64,000 nucleotides of DNA, from positions 1-64,000 of the forward strand of contig NZ_JAQQKX010000013.1 in assembly GCF_028550415.1 (NCBI RefSeq), read 5' to 3'. Shown piece after piece: positions 27,237 to 35,237 of this stretch. Each line of letters opens with the position of its first letter. Positions within the stretch are counted from its first letter, which is position 1. The notes beneath the pieces are model-generated. The model saw only the letters and a program-made list of their open reading frames with translations, was not told the origin of the DNA and did no database searches. Made by a program: the position numbers and the translations under genes. This DNA comes from Asticcacaulis aquaticus (GTDB lineage: Bacteria; Pseudomonadota; Alphaproteobacteria; Caulobacterales; Caulobacteraceae).

Positions 27237-29021
27237 ATGACGCGCACACCGCAGACCCCGAACGGTCGCTTCCGTTCTCAGGAATGGTTCGAAGCCCCCG
27301 GTCATATCGACATGGCGGCCTTGTATCTGGAGCGCTTCATGAACTACGGCATCACGCCGCAGGAACTGCGCTCGGGCCGTCCGATCATCGGTATCGCCCA
27401 GACGGGGTCGGACCTCAGCCCGTGCAACCGCATCCATCTGGAACTGGCCAGGCGCACCCGCGACGGCATCCGCGACGCGGGCGGCATCTGCATGGAGTTT
27501 CCCTGCCACCCGATCTTCGAGAACTGCCGCCGTCCGACGGCGGCGGTAGACCGCAACCTCAGCTATATGACTCTGGTCGAGATACTTCACGGATACCCGA
27601 TTGATGCGGTGGTCCTGACGACCGGCTGCGACAAGACGACTCCGGCGGGGATCATGGCGGCGACCGCCGTGGATATCCCCGCCATTGTCCTGTCGGGCGG
27701 ACCTATGCTCGACGGCCACCACGAGGGCGAACTGGTCGGCTCCGGTACGGTCATCTGGCGCTCGCGCCGGGCGCTGGCGGCAGGGAAGATCACCGAGGAC
27801 GAGTTCTTAGAAGCCGCCTGTGCCTCCGCCCCTTCGTCGGGCCATTGCAACACCATGGGCACGGCCTCGACGATGAACGCGGTGGCCGAAACTCTGGGTC
27901 TGTCGCTGCCCGGTTGCTCGGCTATTCCCGCACCCTATCGTGAGCGCGGGCAGATGGCCTATGAAACCGGCCGCCGCATCGTCGAGATGGCGTACGAAGA
28001 CCTCAAACCGTCGAAGATCCTGACCAAGGCCTCGTTCACCAACGCCATTGCCGCCGTGGCAGCGCTGGGCGGGTCGACCAATGCTCAGCCGCATATCGTG
28101 GCCATGGCGCGTCACGCGGGCGTGGAACTGACCGAAGCCGACTGGATGGCGGCCTACGACATCCCGCTGATCCTCAATATGCAGCCCGCGGGCAAGTATC
28201 TGGGCGAGCGCTTCCACCGCGCGGGCGGCGTCCCGGCGATCCACGTCGAGTTGCTCAAGGAAAACATCATAGACGGGACGGCGGCGACGATCACCGGCAA
28301 GACCCTGGCCGAAAACGTCGCAGGCCGTGAAACGCGTGACCGCGAAATGATCCGCACCATCGCCGAGCCGATTATGGAGCGGGCGGGTTTCCTCGTCCTC
28401 AAGGGCAATCTGTTCGACTTCGCCATCATGAAGACCAGCGTCATCAGCGACGAATTCCGCAAACGCTATCTCAGTGAACCGGGGCAGGAAAATATTTTCG
28501 AAGGTAAGGCCTTCGTCTTCGACGGTTCCGACGACTACCATCACCGCATCAACGACCCGGCGCTGGGGATCGACGAGCGCTCGATCCTCGTCATCCGGGG
28601 TTCCGGCCCGGTCGGCTGGCCGGGGTCTGCGGAGGTCGTCAATATGCAGCCGCCCGATCATCTGCTGAAACGCGGCATCACGTCCTTGCCGACCATCGGC
28701 GATGGACGTCAGTCGGGGACGGCGGATTCGCCGTCGATCCTCAATGCGTCACCCGAAAGTGCGGTCGGCGGCGGTCTGGCGTGGCTGCGGACGGGGGATG
28801 TGATCCGCATCGATCTCAATACGGGGGCCTGCAATATGCTGGTCAGCTATGAGGAAATCGCCGCGCGCAAGGCCGACGGCATCCCGCCGGTGCCGGAATC
28901 GGCGACCATGTGGCAGGAAATCTACCGTCAGACCGTGGGGCAATTGCACACCGGCGCGGTGATGGAACCGGCGCTCAAATATACGAAGATCGCCGATAAA
29001 ATGCCCCGGCATAATCACTAA
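27237..29021 (+). CDS. xylD: D-xylonate dehydratase
   Basis: The enzyme dehydrates D-xylonate to 2-keto-3-deoxy-D-xylonate in oxidative xylose catabolism in the cytoplasm. The 594-aa IlvD/Edd-family protein resembles Caulobacter XylD along its full length from RFRSQEWF to the end KMPRHNH. Likely Fe-S ligands are Cys63 (SDLSPCNRIH), Cys131 (TTGCDKTTPAG) and Cys204 (SSGHCNTMGTAS). GGAG lies 8 bases before the ATG, inside the end of the GH3 gene. In Caulobacter, xylD sits in the xylXABCD operon; here it follows a glycosidase and the other pathway genes are absent from the window. L-arabonate or other sugar-acid dehydratases are relatives, so the substrate is inferred from similarity and context. 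Confidence 0.93.
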   Translation: MTRTPQTPNGRFRSQEWFEAPGHIDMAALYLERFMNYGITPQELRSGRPIIGIAQTGSDLSPCNRIHLELARRTRDGIRDAGGICMEFPCHPIFENCRRPTAAVDRNLSYMTLVEILHGYPIDAVVLTTGCDKTTPAGIMAATAVDIPAIVLSGGPMLDGHHEGELVGSGTVIWRSRRALAAGKITEDEFLEAACASAPSSGHCNTMGTASTMNAVAETLGLSLPGCSAIPAPYRERGQMAYETGRRIVEMAYEDLKPSKILTKASFTNAIAAVAALGGSTNAQPHIVAMARHAGVELTEADWMAAYDIPLILNMQPAGKYLGERFHRAGGVPAIHVELLKENIIDGTAATITGKTLAENVAGRETRDREMIRTIAEPIMERAGFLVLKGNLFDFAIMKTSVISDEFRKRYLSEPGQENIFEGKAFVFDGSDDYHHRINDPALGIDERSILVIRGSGPVGWPGSAEVVNMQPPDHLLKRGITSLPTIGDGRQSGTADSPSILNASPESAVGGGLAWLRTGDVIRIDLNTGACNMLVSYEEIAARKADGIPPVPESATMWQEIYRQTVGQLHTGAVMEPALKYTKIADKMPRHNH

Positions 29022-29065
29022 AAAGGATATTAGGTCTGAGTATTGAATCTGTTGCAGCGCAACAA

Positions 29066-29079
29066 TGGTACCGCTATCA
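29066..29079. promoter_or_regulatory. LacI-type operator upstream of the MFS symporter
   Basis: TGGTACCGCTATCA is a degenerate palindrome of the form TGRTANCGNTAYCA with a central CG, the classical LacI-family layout. It lies 160 bp before the MFS gene and separates it from xylD (217-bp gap). This suggests the transporter has its own xylose-controlled promoter. Confidence 0.6.
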
Positions 29080-29238
29080 TTTTGCGCTTGCCAGATCGAA
29101 AATTTCGGGCAGATTACGCCTGCCTGATCGCCATATAAGAATAAGAGCGCACGGGCAGGACTTGGAAACGCTTAACAGACTGCGCGCCGATATCGGTCCC
29201 GTGGGGGAACTGTAGCGCCGGCAGAAGGGGACACTTTA

Positions 29239-30678
29239 ATGACCGCCTCATCAGGCAAGATAAACACCGGGCTGGTGCTGGGGCTCGCCGTCGGCGCCTC
29301 GCTCGGCGGCTTGCTGTTCGGCTATGACACCGCCGTGATTTCCGGCGCCGAACAGTCGATCAAGTTCAATTTCGTCGTGCCGCACACCGACTGGTCGGTG
29401 GATTTCAAGAACACCGTCCACGGTTTTGCCGTCGGCATCGCGCTCTTGGGCTGCGTCATCGGCTCGGCCATCGCCGGACCGCTGGCGACCGCATTGGGCC
29501 GTCGCGCCGGGATGCTGATCGCGGCGTCGCTGTTTTTCGTCTCGTCGCTGTTGTCGGCCTTTCCGGAGACGCTTCTGGCCCCGGTCGGTCAGATGGGGAC
29601 CGAGGCCATCTGGCCGTTCCTGATCTACCGCACCTTCGGCGGCATCGCCATCGGCATGGCCTCGCTGATTTCGCCCATGTATATTGCCGAAATCGCCCCG
29701 GCCAAACAGCGTGGCCTGTTCGTCTCGCTGGAGCAGATCGCCATCGTCACCGGCATCACTCTAGTCTATTTCGTCAATATGCAGATTTCGCGCATGGGTG
29801 ATGAGAGCTGGCTGCACGATCTCGGCTGGCGCTACATGCTGGCCTCGTGCGCCATCCCCGCCGGCATCTTCTTCGTCGCAGCCCTGCTGATGCCGGACAC
29901 GCCGCGCTGGTACATGCTGAAAGGCAAGGAAGACAAGGCTCGCGAGATCCTGTCGAAGGCCAATCCCGCCGATGAGGTCGAAGCGACCCTGACCGAGATC
30001 CGCGGTAGCCTCGTTCAGCATTCGGGCAAGCTTCTGTCGTTCGGTCTGGGGGTTCTGACCGTCGGCATTCTGCTGTCGGTGTTCCAGCAGGTCGTCGGCA
30101 TCAATGCGGTGCTTTACTACGCGCCGACCATGTTCGAGAACCTGGGCCTAGGCAAGGACGCGGCCATGCTCAATACGGTGATCATGGGTATTGCCATGGT
30201 CGTCTTCACCGTCATCGCCCTGTTTACGGTCGATCACTGGGGCCGCAAGCCGCTGCTGATCCTCGGTTCCGCCGTCATGGCGGCTTCGCTGATCTTCCTT
30301 GGTATCCTCTATCAGACGCAAAACCCCGCAGAGCAGCCGGGCATCATCTATCTGATCGTCGCTATCACCTATATCGCCGGGTTCTCGCTATCGTGGGGCC
30401 CGATCGTGTGGGTCATGCTGGCGGAGATGTTCCCCAACTCGATCAAGGGCAAGGCCATGTCGGTCGCCGTCGCCGCCCAGTGGATCGCCAACTTCATCGT
30501 GTCGCAGACCTTCCCGATGATGGACGGCAATCCGCAGCTGATCGCCGCCTTCAACCACGGCTTCTCGTTCTACGTCTATGGCGCCTGCTCGATCCTGTCG
30601 GGCCTGTTCGTGTGGAAGTTCGTGCCGGAAACCAAAGGCCGTACTCTGGAAGCCATCGAACACCTCTGGAAAAAGTAA
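29239..30678 (+). CDS. xylE: MFS sugar:H+ symporter, D-xylose type
   Basis: The 479-aa inner-membrane protein of the sugar porter family has 12 predicted helices. Family motifs are GGLLFGYDTAVISGAEQS in TM1, LGRRAGM after TM2, PDTPRWYMLKGKEDKAR in the central loop, VFQQVVGINAVLYYAPTMF with the sugar-contacting Gln pair in TM7, and VPETKGRTLEAIEH at the end. It resembles E. coli and Caulobacter XylE-type proteins. Its position between xylD and a xylan-type TBDR fits xylose import from the periplasm. Glucose or galactose porters share these motifs, so specificity is inferred. AAGGGGA precedes the ATG and a strong intrinsic terminator follows. Confidence 0.88.
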   Translation: MTASSGKINTGLVLGLAVGASLGGLLFGYDTAVISGAEQSIKFNFVVPHTDWSVDFKNTVHGFAVGIALLGCVIGSAIAGPLATALGRRAGMLIAASLFFVSSLLSAFPETLLAPVGQMGTEAIWPFLIYRTFGGIAIGMASLISPMYIAEIAPAKQRGLFVSLEQIAIVTGITLVYFVNMQISRMGDESWLHDLGWRYMLASCAIPAGIFFVAALLMPDTPRWYMLKGKEDKAREILSKANPADEVEATLTEIRGSLVQHSGKLLSFGLGVLTVGILLSVFQQVVGINAVLYYAPTMFENLGLGKDAAMLNTVIMGIAMVVFTVIALFTVDHWGRKPLLILGSAVMAASLIFLGILYQTQNPAEQPGIIYLIVAITYIAGFSLSWGPIVWVMLAEMFPNSIKGKAMSVAVAAQWIANFIVSQTFPMMDGNPQLIAAFNHGFSFYVYGACSILSGLFVWKFVPETKGRTLEAIEHLWKK

Positions 30679-30704
30679 TCCTCTATACAATATGGCCCTT
30701 CAAG

Positions 30705-30735
30705 CGGCGGAACCTGACCGGGTTCCGCCGTTTTT
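30705..30735 (+). terminator. Intrinsic terminator after the MFS gene
   Basis: Ten-base arms at 30705-30714 and 30721-30730 pair perfectly around a six-base loop and are followed by TTTTT. It sits 27 bases past the MFS stop and closes the xylose transcript. Confidence 0.9.
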
Positions 30736-31024
30736 CGTTTGCCCGATGGGGGGCAAAAAATATTTGCCCCATTTTGTCTGAAATTCCGATGCCGACCGTC
30801 TTCATATACAAGACCTTCCGAAACTGCCCAATAAGGACAGGCGGAAGCAGGGATGATTTTATTAGATCATGTATTTTGATGTATAATATTCTCCATTATT
30901 CATAATAATGGATCGATTTTTCATGCCTATATTTATATAATTACTGTTGTTTTTAAGCAACTTATTCCATTTTAAGTTTAAAATATTTTCGGTTTGAAAT
31001 TTATAATCTTGCGAATTCATAAAA

Positions 31025-31036
31025 GTTAGCGCTAAC
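31025..31036. promoter_or_regulatory. Perfect LacI-type operator upstream of the 1222-aa TBDR
   Basis: GTTAGCGCTAAC is a perfect 12-bp palindrome with a central CG. The site upstream of the GH3 gene differs at one base. It is 476 bp before the TBDR start, at the edge of the AT-rich tract, where a promoter would be expected. Confidence 0.65.
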
Positions 31037-31101
31037 ATATTATCAATCCGGAATGCCGATTCAGGCATTACCGTAACGAAACAAAAACCTTGGGGCGAAA
31101 C

Positions 31102-31182
31102 ATGGATTCTGAACCACAGGGCCTTTGTCCCTGTCTTCGACTTCCCGCAGGTGGCGGACGCGCCACTTTACCGGTCGGTTGA
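31102..31182 (+). other. Possible 26-codon leader frame
   Basis: ATG at 31102, with GGGG six bases ahead, opens 26 codons (MDSEPQGLCPCLRLPAGGGR and six more) ending in TGA at 31180-31182. It starts about 66 bp after the operator and 150 bp before a terminator-like hairpin, so a leader peptide is conceivable. It has no recognised homology and may be fortuitous. Confidence 0.25.
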
Positions 31183-31334
31183 GCCTCAGGCGCAGACCGC
31201 TTTCGACAAACTGAACTTCCGGCTCGGGTGACGCTGCACAGGCAGCCTTACTCAGGAGGGCGGCTGCGTGTCTTCATGCCGTCCCTCTATCCCTGAAACT
31301 TGCGCAACGGAGCCCCGAGCCCTCCGGCGCGCAG

Positions 31335-31372
31335 GCAGGTTGCGGTGAAAATCCGCAACCTGCGCCCTTTTT
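31335..31372 (+). terminator. Intrinsic terminator-like hairpin inside the TBDR leader
   Basis: Perfect 11-base arms at 31335-31345 and 31353-31363 with a seven-base loop are followed by GCCC and TTTTT (31368-31372). It points toward the TBDR, starting 140 bases before its ATG and downstream of the operator. It could therefore stop transcription before the gene (attenuation), or end a short upstream transcript. Confidence 0.75.
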
Positions 31373-31511
31373 CGAATTCGAGGCCTGAGGCTTCGCATAA
31401 CCTTTCCCGATCAGGGGTTTGACCGGGAAAACCGCACGTCAATCCGGAAGGTTTCATTCCGGAGGCGAAATAAAAAAGGCGCCGGTCTCACGGCGTAACG
31501 GAGGAAGAAAT

Positions 31512-34500
31512 ATGTCTAATAAACCCGGGACGCGTTTTGTACGCTACCTCATGACCGGCACGGGATTGGGTGTGCTGGCGCTTATGGGCGTCGGCAGCAG
31601 CGCAATAGCTCAGGAAACCGCCCCCGTCGCGGCCAAAGGCGACGAAACGACCGAGGTCGTCGTCGTCGGTGTGCGCGCGTCGCAGCAGTCGGCCATCAAC
31701 CGCAAGAAGAAGGCCAAGACGGCGGTCGACTCGATCGTCGCCGACGATGTCGGCTCGTTCCCTGACCGTAACGTCAACGAGGCCCTGTCGCGTATTCCGG
31801 GCATGGGGCTGCAACGGGGTGAAACGGGCGAGGGCGAAAGCTTCAGCTTGCGCGGTAACAGCGCGGACCTGACGCGCGTCGAACTGGACGGCATGTCCAC
31901 CGCGCCCAACGGTTTCGCCCTGGCGCAGAACCCCGATGCCTCGCGCGGGTCCGATCTGCGCAACCTGCCCGCCGACCTGATCCAGAGCATCGACGTGGTC
32001 AAGGGGAACACGGCCGATATGACCGAAGGCGGTCTTGGCGGTTCGGTTCAGATCAAGACGCGTTCGGCGCTCGATTTCAAGAAGCCTTACTTCTCCATGC
32101 GGGTCGCCGGTGAGCGCAATTCACTGAGTGAAAAATGGGCGCCCGATTTCAACATTGTCGCCTCGCGCAAGTTTTTCGACAACCGTCTGGGTGTGATCTT
32201 CAACCTGTCGTCGCGCAAATATCTGGGCGACAGCCATCAGGTCGCCAATGCCGGCGGCAACAACTGGGGCGGCTATATCCGTCAGATCGACTGGGACAAT
32301 TCGCCGGAAAAGACCTTCAGCTATAACCCCTCCGTTGTCGGCGGCGTCGATCAGAACGGCATCGCCTATAATGCGCCGATGCTGAGCTTCAACACCACCA
32401 ACGGCGGCAAGTTCAATACCAATTCGGCGCTAGATATCGTCACCAAGTCGGCCAATGCCAAGACCAAGGCCGAATGTATGGCGGCCTTCCCGCTCTATAC
32501 CGCAGCGGAACTGGGCACGATCGTCGCCAGCACCAACAATGCCGACCAGTCGAACGCCCAGCAGCAGCGTATCCGCGAACAGGTGAGCTGCCTGAACCAG
32601 TGGAACGACTATTCCCCCAATCAGGTGCGCGAAACCTTCCTGTTCGCCTACGAAGACCGCCTGACCTGGGATGTGCGCTTCGACTTCCGCGTCAACGACA
32701 AGATGACGGTGTGGCTGAAGTATCAGGAAATCGAGCGTAACATGAAGGAGAACCGGTCGAACCGGAACCAGGGCGGTATCGCCTTCCTGACGGCCGCGTC
32801 GAACGGCCTGAGCACCCTAGCCCTGACCAACAACACCAATATCGCGGTCGGTACGCCCAATACGATCTCGCCGGTCGCGGGCAGCGGCTATTACCTCTAT
32901 AATGCCGGTTATCCCACGGCGGCGCTGGGTCTCGACAGCACGCAGGGCGGCTCCAACGTTCAGAACGGTTTCGCGGTCACCGGCATTGCCGTCAACGTGA
33001 ACCCGGCGACTGTGAAGGTGGACAAGAACCATCACGTTACCGAGGTCGTGCTCGACAATACCAGCTACTATATGGACCACATCCGCAACGACGAAATCCG
33101 CGATGAATCGACCGTGCAACTGGGCGGTACCTACAAGGACGGGCCGCTGACGATCGACTTCACGGCGGGGCGGCTCGAATCTTACTACTCGCGTTACGAA
33201 ATGCGCGCGGGTCCGACGTCCAGCCGCGTCACGGGTGCCAAGCTCTACGTGCTGGAGGACGGCAACTGGGCGTTCGACTATCCGTCCACCTTCAATGTCA
33301 ACGACGTCAACAACTACATGCCGTACAACGCGCTGACCGGCACGGCGGCGGCCAATGCGGCGGCGGCGCTCTATACCAATGCCATTCGCCTCGACTGGAA
33401 CCCGAAGATCGTCGAATATCAGGAAGATCAGGGCAAGTTCGATATTACCTATCGCACGCCCGACCTGCCGTTCTTCAAGAGCTTCAAGACGGGGGCGTCC
33501 TATCGCAAGCGCCTGAACTCCAAATGGGAAGGCGCAGGCTATTCGCCCAAGGCGGGGGTTTATGTGCCCACCAAGCAGCTTCGCGCCTCGATCCGCGCCT
33601 GCGACAATCAGGCGACGACGACCGCGGTCAATGCCTGCGTTTATGGCTATGTCCCGAACGCCATGACGACCACCAACTTCAACCACGGCACCCAGACCGT
33701 GACGCGCGCCGAACTGGTCGCGCTGATGGGCAACAGCATCCTGTATAACGAAGGCACCTTCATGCCGGACTACGGCGCCTTCGGCGGGATGCAGTTGTGG
33801 AACTCCTTCGACCTCGACAAGCTGAAGTCGGGGATCGCCACGACGGAACGCTTCAATTTCGACTGCATGAAGACCTGTACGGCCAGCGACGGCAATGTCT
33901 ATCAAATGCCGTCGATCAATACGTCGGAAGAGGTCACCGCCGCCTACTATATGGTCGATTTCGAGCAGTCCCTGCCCTGGGGCATGGAGTTCGGCGGTAA
34001 CTTCGGCGTCCGCGTCGTCAATACCAAGGTCGCCGGTAACGGCTTCGTCTCGGTCAACTCGATCCGTAAGAACATTACGGGCGTCCCGACGACCGAATGG
34101 AACCCGAACGAAGGCTATAACCGCACGACGACCACGACGATCAACAAGCCCGTGGCTATCGAGCGCGAATATACCGACTGGATGCCGAGCTACAACTTCG
34201 CTCTGTGGCCTCTGGCCGACAAGCTGGTGCTGCGCTACAACTGGTCCAAGACCATGGCACCGCCGCGCATTGACCGTCTGGTTCCAGCGGGCACCTGCAC
34301 GATCGATCAGCGTATCGAGGACCGCTTCAACGCGGGGGAAACCGAACTAGACATGGGCTGTACCGGCTTCGGCAATCCGGCGCTGCTGCCGTATCAGGCC
34401 TCGAAGAACAACACCTCGATCGAATGGTACCCTGGCAAGGATACCTCCGTCTCGCTGGCCTATTACCGCCAGAAGGTGAAGGTGGGTAAGGAAATCGGCC

Positions 34501-35180
34501 TGACCCTGGCCGATCAGCCGCTGTTTGCCGGTACCGACGAAGTCGATCCGGCAACGGGTCGCAAACTGGCGGATTTCACCTTCAACTTCGGCACCTATAT
34601 CAACGGACCGGGGGAAACCCAGTCGGGCTGGGAGTTTTCGGTCAAGACGGCCTTTACCTCGCTGCCTTGGAAGCTGCGCTATACCGGCGCCGACTTCAAC
34701 TATTCGACCAACAAGTCGAGTTCGGGCGGCTGGATCGATCCGGTGTCGGGTGAAAACCTCGGGGCAGCGGGTCGTCCGGATTATTTCGCCAACCTGGCCT
34801 TCTGGTACGACGACGGCAAGACCAATGCCCGCATCACCTATCAGAAGAAGGCGCAGGTCTTCGATTGCGTTTCCTCCTGCGGACGTAGCGACGGCGGTGT
34901 CTACAGCTTCCCGATCAACAACCCGACGCGGGTCGTCAACATGCCGTACAATCCGGGCGAACCCTTCTACTACGAAGAAAACGCCTATGTGGACGCCAAG
35001 ATCAGCCACAAGCTGCAGCCCAATATCGAAATCTATTGGGAAGGCCGTAACCTGCTGCGTCAGGCGAACTCGCGGATCGGCTCGGAGCGTACCGGCTTCG
35101 AAACCATCAGCCGCACGCCGTGGTTCGAGCAATATGGCGGCCGCCGCTTCACGGTGGGCCTGATCTATAAGTTGCAATAA
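31512..35180 (+). CDS. Large TonB-dependent receptor, xylan-oligosaccharide candidate
   Basis: The 1222-aa outer-membrane receptor starts at 31512 after GGAGG. An upstream in-frame start would add 31 residues ahead of the signal peptide. The signal ends in SSAIAQE; TTEVVVVGVRASQQSA includes the TonB box. The plug has SFPDRNVNEALSRIPGMGLQ and LRGNSADLTRVELDGMS, and the barrel ends GRRFTVGLIYKLQ. There is no STN domain. It is longer than the other four receptors because of large extracellular loops with several Cys pairs (for example FDCMKTCTAS, VFDCVSSCGRS). Its neighbours (xylose transporter, xylD, GH3, GH115) and the shared operator suggest uptake of glucuronoxylo-oligosaccharides. Confidence 0.93.
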   Translation: MSNKPGTRFVRYLMTGTGLGVLALMGVGSSAIAQETAPVAAKGDETTEVVVVGVRASQQSAINRKKKAKTAVDSIVADDVGSFPDRNVNEALSRIPGMGLQRGETGEGESFSLRGNSADLTRVELDGMSTAPNGFALAQNPDASRGSDLRNLPADLIQSIDVVKGNTADMTEGGLGGSVQIKTRSALDFKKPYFSMRVAGERNSLSEKWAPDFNIVASRKFFDNRLGVIFNLSSRKYLGDSHQVANAGGNNWGGYIRQIDWDNSPEKTFSYNPSVVGGVDQNGIAYNAPMLSFNTTNGGKFNTNSALDIVTKSANAKTKAECMAAFPLYTAAELGTIVASTNNADQSNAQQQRIREQVSCLNQWNDYSPNQVRETFLFAYEDRLTWDVRFDFRVNDKMTVWLKYQEIERNMKENRSNRNQGGIAFLTAASNGLSTLALTNNTNIAVGTPNTISPVAGSGYYLYNAGYPTAALGLDSTQGGSNVQNGFAVTGIAVNVNPATVKVDKNHHVTEVVLDNTSYYMDHIRNDEIRDESTVQLGGTYKDGPLTIDFTAGRLESYYSRYEMRAGPTSSRVTGAKLYVLEDGNWAFDYPSTFNVNDVNNYMPYNALTGTAAANAAAALYTNAIRLDWNPKIVEYQEDQGKFDITYRTPDLPFFKSFKTGASYRKRLNSKWEGAGYSPKAGVYVPTKQLRASIRACDNQATTTAVNACVYGYVPNAMTTTNFNHGTQTVTRAELVALMGNSILYNEGTFMPDYGAFGGMQLWNSFDLDKLKSGIATTERFNFDCMKTCTASDGNVYQMPSINTSEEVTAAYYMVDFEQSLPWGMEFGGNFGVRVVNTKVAGNGFVSVNSIRKNITGVPTTEWNPNEGYNRTTTTTINKPVAIEREYTDWMPSYNFALWPLADKLVLRYNWSKTMAPPRIDRLVPAGTCTIDQRIEDRFNAGETELDMGCTGFGNPALLPYQASKNNTSIEWYPGKDTSVSLAYYRQKVKVGKEIGLTLADQPLFAGTDEVDPATGRKLADFTFNFGTYINGPGETQSGWEFSVKTAFTSLPWKLRYTGADFNYSTNKSSSGGWIDPVSGENLGAAGRPDYFANLAFWYDDGKTNARITYQKKAQVFDCVSSCGRSDGGVYSFPINNPTRVVNMPYNPGEPFYYEENAYVDAKISHKLQPNIEIYWEGRNLLRQANSRIGSERTGFETISRTPWFEQYGGRRFTVGLIYKLQ

Positions 35181-35200
35181 GAGCCGCAAACCGAAAAAAG

Positions 35201-35237
35201 GCCGCCATCGGATTACATACCGATGGCGGCTTTTTTT
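35201..35237. terminator. Bidirectional intrinsic terminator between TBDR and GH115
   Basis: Eleven-base arms at 35201-35211 and 35220-35230 pair perfectly, flanked by A-rich DNA on the left (35194-35199) and seven T on the right (35231-35237). It serves the rightward TBDR transcript. For the leftward GH115 transcript, which stops one base away, it can also function. Confidence 0.92.

Larger units (their letters stand above)
30679..31511. other. 833-bp region: terminator, AT-rich tract, operator and structured leader
   Basis: From left to right it holds the MFS terminator (30705-30735), a very AT-rich stretch (about 30850-31030) and a perfect LacI-type palindrome at 31025-31036. Next is a possible 26-codon frame at 31102-31182. 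Short hairpins follow (31115-31134 and 31151-31166), then an intrinsic terminator-like hairpin at 31335-31372 and the TBDR ribosome site GGAGG just before 31512. No tRNA or known riboswitch was recognised. The leader after the operator is GC-rich and structured, unlike the AT-rich DNA before it. Confidence 0.65.

Noticed and set aside
30862-31068. 68-codon minus-strand frame in the AT-rich tract
   Set aside because: Its Asn/Ile/Lys/Met-rich product simply mirrors base composition, and it overlaps the LacI-type operator; no ribosome site was seen.
31115-31166. Known riboswitch in the TBDR leader
   Set aside because: Small hairpins are present, but no conserved core of a cobalamin, TPP or other known class was recognised.
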